Shown piece by piece: positions 25,418-33,688 of a DNA stretch of 64,000 nucleotides. Within the stretch, counting starts at the first letter, position 1; every line of letters starts with the position of its first letter. The stretch covers positions 1,302,001-1,366,000 of the forward strand of contig OZ241740.1 in the NCBI GenBank assembly GCA_965200975.1, written 5' to 3'. The DNA is from S5-327 sp965200975. Lineage in GTDB: Bacteria; Chloroflexota; Dehalococcoidia; Lucifugimonadales; Australimonadaceae. Made by a program: the position numbers and the translations under genes. Below the pieces are notes generated by a model. It was not told where the DNA came from. It worked only from the letters and a program-made list of their open reading frames with translations, and ran no database searches.

Positions 25418-26215
25418 TTAGGGGCGGCTGATGGGCGGAGCGGCCTCCGGGTTGTTGGTGACGACGCGGGTGTAGTACTGCCAGACGCCGCCGACGCGCG
25501 GGGTGGCGCCGGAGAGCGGCCGCTGGAAGTGGGGGAGTTGGGGGAGAGGGGTGCGCCCCGACATCTCGTCGACGAGTTCGTCTTCGAGGTAGGGGTGGTC
25601 CGGGCCGGCGGCGGAGAAGGCCCAGTAGTTCATCTTGGCCTGCTCTTCGAGTTGCATCATCGTCATTACGGAGTCTTCGAGGCTGCTGCCGGCGGTGGTG
25701 GCGCCGTGGCCGCGCAGCAGGATGGCCTTCGAGTCGCCGAGGAGCTGCGCGACCTCGAGGCCCTCCTCTTCGGTCTGCACGGTCTTGACGTGGTTCCACA
25801 TCGGCAGTTCGTTCTGGACGAGCTGCGCGCCCTCCTGGTTCATCGGACGCAGCCGCTTCAGGAGCGTCGTGGCGAGGATGGTGTAGTGCGGGTGAACGTG
25901 CACCACCGACTGCACATCGGAGCGCAGCTTCATAATCGAGGAGTGCATCTTCACCTCGAACGGCTGGGAGGAGCCGATCGGCCCGTCGACCTTGTAGCCC
26001 TCGATGTCCACGACGATCATATCCTCGGGGCGCATCGAGTAGAGGGCGTCGACGGTGTAGCCGCGGCCCTTCACAACGAACTTGTCGGGGTCGTTCGGGA
26101 GGCGCAGGCTGGCGTGGCCCAGGGATGCGCGGAAGCCGGTGGCGAGCCCGACCTCTGCGAGCACGCGATTGGCGACGGCGACCTCGTACTTGACCTCGTC
26201 CCACTCTCTAGTCAT
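25418..26215 (-). CDS. Class II aldolase/adducin family protein
   Basis: The 265-residue protein matches the class II aldolase/adducin fold: GFRASLGHASLRLPND near residue 30, VVHVHPHYTILAT with the His-x-His metal ligands, and ILLRGHGATTAGSSLED with a third His. Zinc-dependent members cleave sugar phosphates, while others decarboxylate or hydrate catabolic intermediates (for example, enzymes of aromatic degradation). The ATG has AGGAGG 9 nt upstream. It precedes Rieske 5 on the same strand, which favours a role in the same catabolic route over sugar metabolism (inference). Confidence 0.85.
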   Translation of the reverse strand: MTREWDEVKYEVAVANRVLAEVGLATGFRASLGHASLRLPNDPDKFVVKGRGYTVDALYSMRPEDMIVVDIEGYKVDGPIGSSQPFEVKMHSSIMKLRSDVQSVVHVHPHYTILATTLLKRLRPMNQEGAQLVQNELPMWNHVKTVQTEEEGLEVAQLLGDSKAILLRGHGATTAGSSLEDSVMTMMQLEEQAKMNYWAFSAAGPDHPYLEDELVDEMSGRTPLPQLPHFQRPLSGATPRVGGVWQYYTRVVTNNPEAAPPISRP

Positions 26216-26538
26216 GGGGGCTGACCTCCTGCTGGTGTTCGGCGGCGCGCCCGAGCGGCGCCGCAGGTTAGGGGCACTTTACTAGAAGCGGGCGCCGCCG
26301 GGTAGCGGGGCCTCCGAGCGCTCCCCTCGTTCCAGGGGAGGGCGGCATGATAGCAGGGAGGCCGGGGCCGGGCGAGGGCGGATGTCGTAGGGCGCCCGCC
26401 GCCCGCCGCTGTCGCGGGCGGGGAGGCCCTTGCGGGGGCGGGGGATTATTGCGCCGTATGGATTGCGTGGCGCGCTGGGTTGTTGTATAGATCTGGGGGA
26501 GTCTGCCCGACGACTTGCCCTAATGGAGATGCGCCGCT
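26216..26538. other. Intergenic region with two hairpins and a promoter
   Basis: No gene is visible in these 323 bases. There is a 7-bp hairpin ctcccct/aggggag (26321-26340) and a second GC stem ccgcccgc/gcgggcgg near 26390-26421. The region separates the divergent aldolase gene and the secreted protease gene. A sigma70-like promoter for the latter lies at 26463-26491. Confidence 0.55.
26463..26491 (+). promoter_or_regulatory. Sigma70-type promoter for the secreted protease gene
   Basis: A -35 box TTGCGT (26463-26468), a 17-bp spacer and a -10 box TATAGA (26486-26491) lie 47 bp before the ATG at 26539. Assignment rests on match and spacing only. Confidence 0.45.
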
Positions 26539-29500
26539 ATGTATGGTCGTTTGCTCGCGGAGGGTAGGACTCTCCGTTTGTTCCCTGTGACTCTGCGGTT
26601 TGGCGTGTTGGCGGCTCTGGCGGTTGCGGCGTTTGCCGTGTTATGGGGGCAGGGTGCGTCAGCGGCGACGCTGGTTGCGCCGTTCGGCGATATGACGATC
26701 GCTGACGGGGCGACCCGCGATATCGCAATGACCGATCACTTCTCGGGCGAGGGTCTGACCTACGAGGTTCTGGTGACCACGACGCACCAGGGCACGGGGG
26801 TGGTGCGGACTGCTCCGCTGAACCAGGTGGGAGTGAACAAGGTTACGGGGGAGTGGAGCGGCGCGGTGCTGACGCTGACGGGCGGCGACGCGGTTCCGCA
26901 GGACTTGACGCTGCGGGTTACGGCGACCGACTCGGGCGGGGCCAGGGCGAGCGGAGAGTTCGTCCTTTCGCTGGTGATTCCGCCGCAAGAGGTGGACGTC
27001 TCGAGCGCGTGGTCGGACGGGATGGAGGTCGGTGCGCAGCTCCGCTCCATCTCGACCAGCCCTCCTACGTGGCTGGGACGGTGAACGCCGGTGGCGGGTC
27101 TGTGGTCATCGGCGAGTGGGGGAGCAATCCCCGGACGATGGTGTTTTCGAAGATCGGAGAGGGGGAGATCACGCTCGAGTGGGAGGCTATCGCGGGCGGG
27201 ATACTCTACGCTTGGTCGAGCGCCCCCGCCCCGGCGCCTACACCGACTCCCGCGCCGGCGCCTACGCCTACGCCGACTCCTACGCCGACGCCGACGGCTA
27301 CGCCAACCCCGGCTCCGACAGCTACACCGACGCCTACTCCCACGCCGACCCCGACTCCTACGCCTACTCCGGCGCCTACGCTGACGCCGCCGCAGGAGGT
27401 AGACGTCTCCAACGCGTGGTCGGACGGCGTGGAGATTGGGGCGCGGCTCCGCATCAACCTCGGGCTGCCCTCCTACGTGCCGGGCACGGTGGACGCCGGG
27501 GGCGGATCGGTCGTCATCGATCCGTGGGGGGGGTCAATCCTCGGACGATGGTGTTTTCGAAGGACGGAGAGGGGGACATCACGCTCGAGTGGGAGGCGGT
27601 CGCAGGCGGGATACGCTACTCCTGGTCGAGCGCCCCCGCGCCGACGCCGACGCCTACTCCCACGCCAGCCCCCACGCCCACTCCTACGCCGACCCCGACC
27701 CCAACGCCTACTCCTACTCCTACTCCGGCGCCTACGGCTACGCCGACGCCTGGGCCTGCTCCGGGTCCGATAGGGGATACGCCGACGAACGTTGCGGTTT
27801 CATCGAGCGGACTGGTTACGTGGACGAAGGCGGGGGTCGCGGTCGAGGGTCAGCGCTACGCCATCCGGTGGGCCTTCAGCACGGGGATTCCGCAGAGCTC
27901 GGATCTGACCGAGCGCGCCCGCGACGAGCGGCACGAGGTGATGCGGGAGTCGGAGTGCGCGGCGGATGGCCGGTGCGAGTTCCAGATTCCGAACTTCAAC
28001 CCGTCGTTGAACTATCTGGCGCAGGTGCAGTCGCGTCGCGGCGCCGACCTGTCATGGATAGAGACGAGGCATGACGCAGAGGGGAGCCTCTCGCTGTTGC
28101 CGGGCCCGTTCCCGGGGCCGGAGGAGTACACGGCGGAGGGCTACAAACTGACGACTAAGCCGTTGGTCTTTAGCTGTGGACGGCAGGACAACTCGGGCAA
28201 CTGCATAGCGATCGAGTTTGAAATAGCGAACCAGTTGCCGCACTCCATGTCGGATGGGATGCGTCGCACGTTCGATCCTGGACCCGGCTGCAGTTATGTC
28301 ATGGTGCATAACTACCTAGCGCTTACAGCGGCGCACTGCTGGGAGGGCCGCGGACACAGCGCGATGTTGCTGCGGTCGGCGATAACGGAACAGGTGTTCG
28401 GAGATGCTCTTGGCAGCTACGCGCACCTGATTCGTCCTTCCAGGGATACGAACTACCTCGGGGGTTCCCTTCCCTATACTTTCCGCTACAGCGCCGGGTT
28501 CTCGCGGGAATGGAAGCGCATCGGAGACGACATTACCTTCGTTACGGCGAGAGAGCGCATGCCGCAGGGCGAGCTCGATTCGCTGCAGTTCATGCATCTG
28601 GACACTACGACGCTCCCCACCGACCTCGACGGGTCGCGGGTGTTCTTTGCGACGGGGAACGGGTTCTATGACCACGGCGAGCCGATCATAGGCGAGCGTA
28701 CTGAATACGGATCGTGGAGGAACGGCAAACGAGAAGCTATAGCGGCTGTGAACGTCTCGGATAGCGTACTGCTGTGGAGAGGTTCGTCGGGGACGGCGTT
28801 CTTCCGCCGCAACGAGGCCAAAGACCGCTGGGAGATCATCGCGGTCCATAAGGGCACAGGCCGCGGCCCCTACGTCTGGAGCGTTCGGGACGACATGCGC
28901 GCGACGATGGCCGAAGCCAACAAACTCGACCTGGATCACCGGCGGCGGGACGTGGACTCGCCGGACACGAGCGCCGGGTCGTACGCCCAGCTCCGGCAGG
29001 CCGTGGACAATGTGAACATCGCCCAGGTGATTGCGCTGATCGACGCGGGCGTCGACACCACCCGCGACGACGGGGCGATTCTGGCGCGCGCCGTAGGCGC
29101 GTACCTCTCGGAGAGCAACCAGAAGAAGGCCGCCGATCGCCTCGCTATCGTCGAGCAGCTGACGCTGTCGGGGATAGACATCTCGGAAGTGACTATGTCC
29201 GAGGGAGCGTCCTCGCAGCCTCTGCTGCACAAGGCGATCGGGAGCGACGACTGGCGTCTGGTGGAGACGCTGCTGGACAACGTAACGGATTTCGATTTCG
29301 AGACTGACGCGCTGGCTGCGGACGACTCGGCGGGCAACAACGCCGCGCACTATCTCGCACAAGGGCCGGTTAGCTCCCACATCGTCGACCACGTTCTGGG
29401 GCATGCGGCTGACGCGCTGATCGAGGCGGAGAACGACGCTGGGCAGACGGTGACGGAGGCGATCCTTGCCGCCTCCGACGAGGAGTGGGCGGACGCGCTG

Positions 29501-29800
29501 CTGGCGAGCGTGGCGACAAGGAAGGCGCTGACCAAAGAGACGGCCAACTCCTGGGGAAGCTCGTACATCGCCTATCTGTGCCGGGACATTACGGTGGACG
29601 GTCAGACGACGAGCGTGGTGGAGGAGGTCGTCAAGCATAAGAACGGCAAGCTGAGCGACACGTTTGGCCTTCTTTCGAGCGACGTCATCGTCTTTAGTCT
29701 GAGACTGCGATCCGACGCCAGATTGAGCTCGCTTCCGCTGTACTCTGCATTCAGGGAGAACCCTGCGTGCAGCAACATGATCGACCGGCTCAGGTCGTAG
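26539..29800 (+). pseudogene. Secreted trypsin-like serine protease with Thr-Pro linkers and ankyrin-like repeats, two frameshifts
   Basis: One protein of about 1,085 residues is spread over three frames. 26539 to about 27050 encodes a signal peptide (ALAVAAFAVLWGQGASA) and a beta-rich domain. A second frame carries on to the G8 tract at 27526-27533, and the third runs to 29800. Two homologous modules (PPQEVDVS.AWSDG ... PRTMVFSK.GEG.ITLEWEA) are joined by Thr-Pro linkers, then comes an FnIII-like domain. A chymotrypsin-fold protease follows with LTAAHCW (His), GDDITFV (Asp) and RGSSGTAFF (Ser). The C-terminal 300 residues are ankyrin-like (QVIALIDAGVDTT, LLHKAIGSDDW, NNAAHYLAQ). Each shift equals one missing base. 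Gene callers will split it. It may be a decayed gene, a phase-variable gene or an assembly error. A strong hairpin follows the stop. Confidence 0.75.
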
Positions 29801-29810
29801 TGAGAGAGGG

Positions 29811-29835
29811 GCGGGGGGAGAGGATCTCCCCCCGC
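29811..29835 (+). terminator. Strong hairpin after the protease gene
   Basis: An 11-bp perfect stem (GCGGGGGGAGA / TCTCCCCCCGC) with a 3-base loop starts 10 bp after the stop at 29800. No T-tract follows, so termination is inferred from position. Confidence 0.55.
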
Positions 29836-29994
29836 TCGCGTCTCCCGCTCGCGCCGTCTGCTTCCCCTGCCGCCCGTCGTAGGTCAGTCTGCGGGCCTTC
29901 CTCTATCCCGACTTCTCGTTCCCCCTGCCGTCCGTGGTAGGATTGGCGCCATTCCGGCGGCGCGCCAGCGCCGCCTGTGCGGAGGAGCTGGGCT

Positions 29995-31158
29995 ATGGAG
30001 ATCAACGCGCTGGACGGCGACGGGCACGTCGAGGAGTGGGAAGGCACCTGGTCGGACGAGTATCTCGAACCGGCGTTCCGCGACCGCCGGCCCCGGGTCG
30101 TCGAGACGGGCGAGTTCGAGCACGACTACATCTGGGAGATTGACGGCTCGCGCATCCGCGTCGGCGGGTCGCCGTCGAGCAAGGCCGGCGTAGTCTCGAC
30201 CGAGTACACGCTGATGGCGAAGTGGCGCGGCCCGCACGAGAGCGGGGAGTTTCACTCGGCGGAAGACCGGCTCGCAGTGATGGAGGCCGAGAACACGTGG
30301 CTCTCGGTGAACTATCCCACGCTGCTGCTGAACTGGCCAATCGCCGCAGACCCGGCCCTGAACGCGGCGCTCACCCGCGCCTACAACAACTGGGTCGCCG
30401 ACATCTCCGGGCAGTCGCCCGACAGGCTCAAGTGGGTCACGGTGATCGACCCGCGCGACCCGGCGGAGGCGGTGCGCGAGATGGAGCGCACCAAGCCGAT
30501 GGGGTCGGTCGGGATTATGGTGTTCGGGGACTACAGCGCAAAGGGGCTCGACCATCCCGACTTCGAGCCTGTCTGGGCGGCGGCGCAAGACCTCGAGATG
30601 CCGGTGAACGTGCACCCCGGCATCGGCGCGAAAGACGCCATGCGGGACTGGCGGAACATCGCCGGCGACCAGTTCCTGATGTCCGTCGTGCGGGGTTTCA
30701 AGACGATATGCGGCTCCGGGATCCTCGACCGTTACCCCAAGGTGAAGGTTTCGTTCCTCGAGACCGGCTGCACGTGGGTCGATTTCGCGGTTGCGGTAAT
30801 GGACTTTACGCTGGACAACATCAAGGACCGTATGGAGATAGGGACGATTCGCTCGGAGCACAAGCCGGTGATCGAGCGCGGGCTGCCCAAGGCGACGCCG
30901 CTCGAGTACATCCGCGACGGGCGCATCTTCATCGGGTTCGAGGTGGACGACGACCTGCTGCCCTACATGGTGAACAAGTACGGCACGGACTGCTGGGTGT
31001 ACGCGAGCGACATTCCGCACGCGCACCGCGTGCCCGACTCGCCGAAGTACATCATGGGCCGGGACGACCTCACCGCGGAGCAGAAGTCGCGCATCCTCTG
31101 GAAGGGCGCGTCGGAGCTATATGGCCTGCCAGTCCCGGAGCGGGCCGGCGCGCGATGA
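29995..31158 (+). CDS. Amidohydrolase family protein (ACMSD/amidohydrolase 2-like), copy 1
   Basis: The 387-residue product starts MEINALDGDGHVEE, where the D-x-D/H strand 1 motif normally supplies metal ligands; the second residue of the usual H-x-H pair is replaced. Other expected ligands are His in MPVNVHPGIG and Asp in WVYASDIPHAH near the C terminus, and the conserved FLETGCTWVDF is present. Relatives include amino-carboxymuconate-semialdehyde decarboxylase and resorcylate decarboxylases, so a decarboxylase or hydrolase in aromatic catabolism is likely. The ATG at 29995 is chosen for GGAGGAG upstream; the ATG at 29977 is less likely. Its stop overlaps the next ATG by 4 nt. Confidence 0.85.
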   Translation: MEINALDGDGHVEEWEGTWSDEYLEPAFRDRRPRVVETGEFEHDYIWEIDGSRIRVGGSPSSKAGVVSTEYTLMAKWRGPHESGEFHSAEDRLAVMEAENTWLSVNYPTLLLNWPIAADPALNAALTRAYNNWVADISGQSPDRLKWVTVIDPRDPAEAVREMERTKPMGSVGIMVFGDYSAKGLDHPDFEPVWAAAQDLEMPVNVHPGIGAKDAMRDWRNIAGDQFLMSVVRGFKTICGSGILDRYPKVKVSFLETGCTWVDFAVAVMDFTLDNIKDRMEIGTIRSEHKPVIERGLPKATPLEYIRDGRIFIGFEVDDDLLPYMVNKYGTDCWVYASDIPHAHRVPDSPKYIMGRDDLTAEQKSRILWKGASELYGLPVPERAGAR

Positions 31159-31409
31159 CGGATTATCGTTTTACTCGGAAACAACGCCGCAGGATGCCTC
31201 CAATGCTGCTTTACGGCATCGTCCGGGAAGGCGATGTCGCAGCGCTCAGAGCGAAGGCCGAAGCAGCGAGAGACGAAGGCAACTTTTTTGATGCTGCTTT
31301 CGCCTACGCAAATATGGCGCGAAACTACGAAGAAACTGGAGATATTCAAGCGGCGACTACAGCGCGTAGATCGGCAGCGTATGCCTTTAGAGACTGTGCT
31401 AGAGGTTAG
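31155..31409 (+). CDS. Short TPR-like helical protein (probable N-terminal half of a split gene)
   Basis: An 84-residue product begins inside the amidohydrolase stop (ATGA) and ends at TAG 31407-31409. The sequence EGDVAALRAKAEAARDEGNFFDAAFAYANMARNYEETGDIQAATTARRSAAYAF has the small-large helix spacing of tetratricopeptide repeats. The same frame stays open after the TAG and, 6 nt later, continues from a TTG into the next gene, which also has TPR-like repeats. I therefore think the two are halves of one gene interrupted by a nonsense codon. Base composition falls clearly below that of the enzyme genes from here to about 32800. Confidence 0.55.
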   Translation: MTDYRFTRKQRRRMPPMLLYGIVREGDVAALRAKAEAARDEGNFFDAAFAYANMARNYEETGDIQAATTARRSAAYAFRDCARG

Positions 31410-31415
31410 AGAAAT

Positions 31416-31925
31416 TTGGAACGTGATTCACCAAAAGACGGAATCGATACTCATCCTGCAGACAATCTCTATACAGAGTCTATAGCAATTTTCAATTCGA
31501 TCGGAGACAAGAAGATTGCTAAAGAGACAGCCAAGGAAGCAGATAACGAATATAGATATAGGTGGCTAGAATTAGCGGATGCGAGATATAAGCAAGCTAC
31601 CAAATGGAAGGAGTCTGGCGAAAAACAAGCCGCCGGCCATCAGTACAGACAAGCTGCCTGGGCCTATTTGGGTGCTGGGAACACTAAGAACGCTATGATT
31701 GCATTTGAGAACTCCTATGATGCCTTCACAGGGGCCGGTTATGAGCACCATAGGGCTGGAGATGATGATCAGGCTTCTACTGCGTGGGGCGAGGCCGCTG
31801 ATTCCTTAGGAGAGTGGAGCAGATTGCGTTCTCACCGATTGGGTAGCCGCTGTCTTCTTGGATGTGCAGGCTTATTGGCGCTGATAATTGCTTCGGTTTT
31901 CATTCTCACCCGGATGGTCATATGA
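31416..31925 (+). CDS. TPR-like protein with C-terminal membrane helix, copy 1
   Basis: The product of 169 residues starts at TTG 31416. It has TPR-like helical hairpins (AAGHQYRQAAWAYLGAGNTKNAMIAFENSYDAF) and one C-terminal membrane helix (CLLGCAGLLALIIASVFIL), giving a tail-anchored topology. It is a paralogue of the protein ending at 32802: the last 115 residues align with most positions identical. The sequence 25 bp downstream is a truncated copy of the arsM 3' end, and the second TPR copy is likewise followed by arsM, so the whole segment is duplicated. The function is unknown. No catalytic motif is visible. Confidence 0.6.
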   Translation: MERDSPKDGIDTHPADNLYTESIAIFNSIGDKKIAKETAKEADNEYRYRWLELADARYKQATKWKESGEKQAAGHQYRQAAWAYLGAGNTKNAMIAFENSYDAFTGAGYEHHRAGDDDQASTAWGEAADSLGEWSRLRSHRLGSRCLLGCAGLLALIIASVFILTRMVI

Positions 31926-31949
31926 TCCCGGGCCGGCGTGCAGCGTTCG

Positions 31950-32033
31950 CTAGGCTGCTTTCCGATAGGTCACCTTGACGCTGAAGACGCCGTCCTCGGA
32001 CGGATAGCGCGGCTCCTCGGACATTTCGATGTC
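31950..32033 (-). pseudogene. Truncated duplicate of the arsM 3' end
   Basis: Read on the minus strand, this encodes DIEMSEEPRYPSEDGVFSVK followed by VTYRKAA and a stop. It matches the last 27 codons of the intact methyltransferase ending at 32829, with only three residue differences. Similarity stops abruptly at about 32034, after gacatttcgatgtcc. It has no start codon or ribosome-binding site of its own and is a remnant of a segmental duplication that also contains the adjacent TPR gene. Confidence 0.85.
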
Positions 32034-32099
32034 CCATAAGGCGCAGTCGATAACATCAACGACAACTGGTCGCTGCAGAAAGGATTGCAAGGACATCAT

Positions 32100-32802
32100 A
32101 TGGCTATCTGTTCGTTCATTTACGGAACATCCTCGATATTTGTCGCTATGTTTCTCGCCGATTTTTTGTATTCTATTGGCGGGTTCGCAACGTTCGGAGG
32201 GCACATAGTTTTAATGATAGGGGGGTTTCCTGTCAGCTTCTTTCCTACCTCCGCTTGCTGTTCGTATAAGCCGCGTCCGAGGGCGAATTGCTACCTTGCT
32301 AATTGCATTAGTTCCCGGTGTTCTTATCACCTTGGTTCTGGCTTTTATATTTGCCGAAATAAGAGGCCTTTTAGTCATGTGGCTATTCATCCGCGCTATT
32401 TATATGTTCCGAGGATGGTCGCCAGCAGAGGAGTCGCTAGCGGATGCGGAGTATAAGCAGGCTATCGAGCGGAAAGAGTCCGGCGAAATCCAAGCCGCCG
32501 GCTATGCGTACAGACGAGCTGCCTGGGCCTATTTTAATGCTGGGAACACTAAGGATGCCATGATTGCGTTTGAGAGCTCTTATGATGCCTTCACAGAGGC
32601 CGCTTATGAATACCGTATGGCTGGAGATGATGATCAGGCTTCTATTGCGCGGGACGAGGCCGCTGAGTCCTTCCGATATTCGAGCAGCTTGTATTGGAGC
32701 AGATTCCGTTCTCAACGATTGAGCCGCTGTCTTTTCGGATGCGTAGGCCTATTGGCGCTGATAATTGCCTCGATTTTCATTCTCGCCCGGGTGGGCATAT
32801 GA
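32100..32802 (+). pseudogene. Multi-helix membrane protein with TPR-like C-terminal region, copy 2, frameshifted
   Basis: The ATG at 32100 has AAGGA 7 nt upstream and begins MAICSFIYGTSSIFVAMFLA, a hydrophobic N terminus. In this frame the protein stops being membrane-like after MIGG. One base less in the G6 run at 32220-32225 would join it to the frame reading FLSASFLPPLAVRISRVRG, then RIATLLIALVPGVLITLVLAF, and on to TPR-like repeats and a final membrane helix (LFGCVGLLALIIASIFIL). The joined product would be about 234 residues with several membrane helices. The C-terminal 115 residues are paralogous to copy 1. A gene caller will probably report 32296-32802 only. Confidence 0.55.
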
Positions 32803-32828
32803 TCCCGCTTCCGGGCGCGCAGCGTTCC

Positions 32829-33587
32829 CTAGCCTGCCTTGCGGGCTGTCACCTTGGCGCTGAAGACGCCGTCCTCGGACGGATAGCGCGGCTCCTCGGA
32901 CATTTCGATGTCCGTGAAGCCTGCGCGCGCGAGGCGGTCGAGGTACGCGTCCTGCGCTTCTGCGCCGGCGGAGCACTCGGCCCAGGCCGCGAGGTCTGAG
33001 CTGTCGGCGGCGCCTGCCTCGCGCATCATATCCGAGAGGTGCATTCGTCCGCCGGGCGCGAGGACGCGGAACGCTTCCCGGAACACGGCGTCCTTGTCGG
33101 GCGAGAGGCAGACGACGCAGTTGGATATCACTACGTCGACCGAGGCGTCGGGCAGGGGGATGCGCTCCATTTCGCCTTCTACGAACTCGACGTTGGCGAG
33201 TCCGAGCCGCGCCAGGTTGCTGCGGGCGAGTTCGAGCATCGAGGGCGTCATATCGAGTCCGACGACGCTTCCCGACTCGCCGACCTGCCCCGCGGCTAGG
33301 AAGCAGTCGATGCCGCCGCCCGACCCGAGGTCGAGCACGCGTTCGCCCTCGCGCAGCCCGGCGATCGCGGTGGGGTTTCCGCATCCGAGCGAAGCGGCGA
33401 TTGACTCCGCGGGCAAGGCGGAGAGGTTCGCGGCGTCGTAGATACGCAGCGCCTGATTCATATCCTGGGGCGAGCAGCACGCGTCGCTGGACGGCTCCTG
33501 CCCCGCCGATAGTTCGATCACGCGGCTGGCGTGCGCGCCGTACCGCTCGCGGACTGCATGCTTGATTGCGTCGGGCTGGTTCGTCAT
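32829..33587 (-). CDS. arsM: Arsenite methyltransferase-like SAM-dependent methyltransferase
   Basis: The 252-residue protein contains VLDLGSGGGIDCFLA (SAM-binding motif I), GLDMTP, and VDVVISNCVVCLSPDK. It has the Cys pattern of ArsM enzymes: CCSPQDM near residue 36, the SNC of the NCVVCL stretch, and AECSAGA near residue 200. ArsM methylates As(III) stepwise using thiols and SAM. The start at 33587 is supported by GGAG about 9 nt upstream and by the family N terminus (AIKHAVRERYG). A second, truncated copy of its last 27 codons lies at 31950-32033. It is divergent from a homocysteine methyltransferase homologue, and the two share an intergenic region with a large inverted repeat. Confidence 0.85.
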   Translation of the reverse strand: MTNQPDAIKHAVRERYGAHASRVIELSAGQEPSSDACCSPQDMNQALRIYDAANLSALPAESIAASLGCGNPTAIAGLREGERVLDLGSGGGIDCFLAAGQVGESGSVVGLDMTPSMLELARSNLARLGLANVEFVEGEMERIPLPDASVDVVISNCVVCLSPDKDAVFREAFRVLAPGGRMHLSDMMREAGAADSSDLAAWAECSAGAEAQDAYLDRLARAGFTDIEMSEEPRYPSEDGVFSAKVTARKAG

Positions 33588-33636
33588 TGGGGAGATCTCC
33601 GGCAGAGGCGTGATGTATCGGGCATCCGGCTCTGAT

Positions 33637-33679
33637 GGTATCACCAGAGCGCAAGGGGGCTTTGCGCAACGGTGATACC
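33637..33679. promoter_or_regulatory. Inverted repeat between arsM and the homocysteine methyltransferase gene
   Basis: Outer arms GGTATCACC (33637-33645) and GGTGATACC (33671-33679) pair perfectly over 9 bp. Inner arms GCGCAA (33649-33654) and TTGCGC (33662-33667) pair over 6 bp. The two stems are separated by 3 bases on each side, with a 7-base apical loop. It lies 50 bp before arsM and 9 bp before the ATG at 33689. It could be a shared operator, or an RNA hairpin near the start of the downstream mRNA. Confidence 0.6.
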
Positions 33680-33688
33680 CTTGCGCGT

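Noticed and set aside
29884..31026. 380-residue antisense frame over amidohydrolase copy 1
   Set aside because: Shadow frame with no domain; the plus-strand gene has the motifs and start signals.
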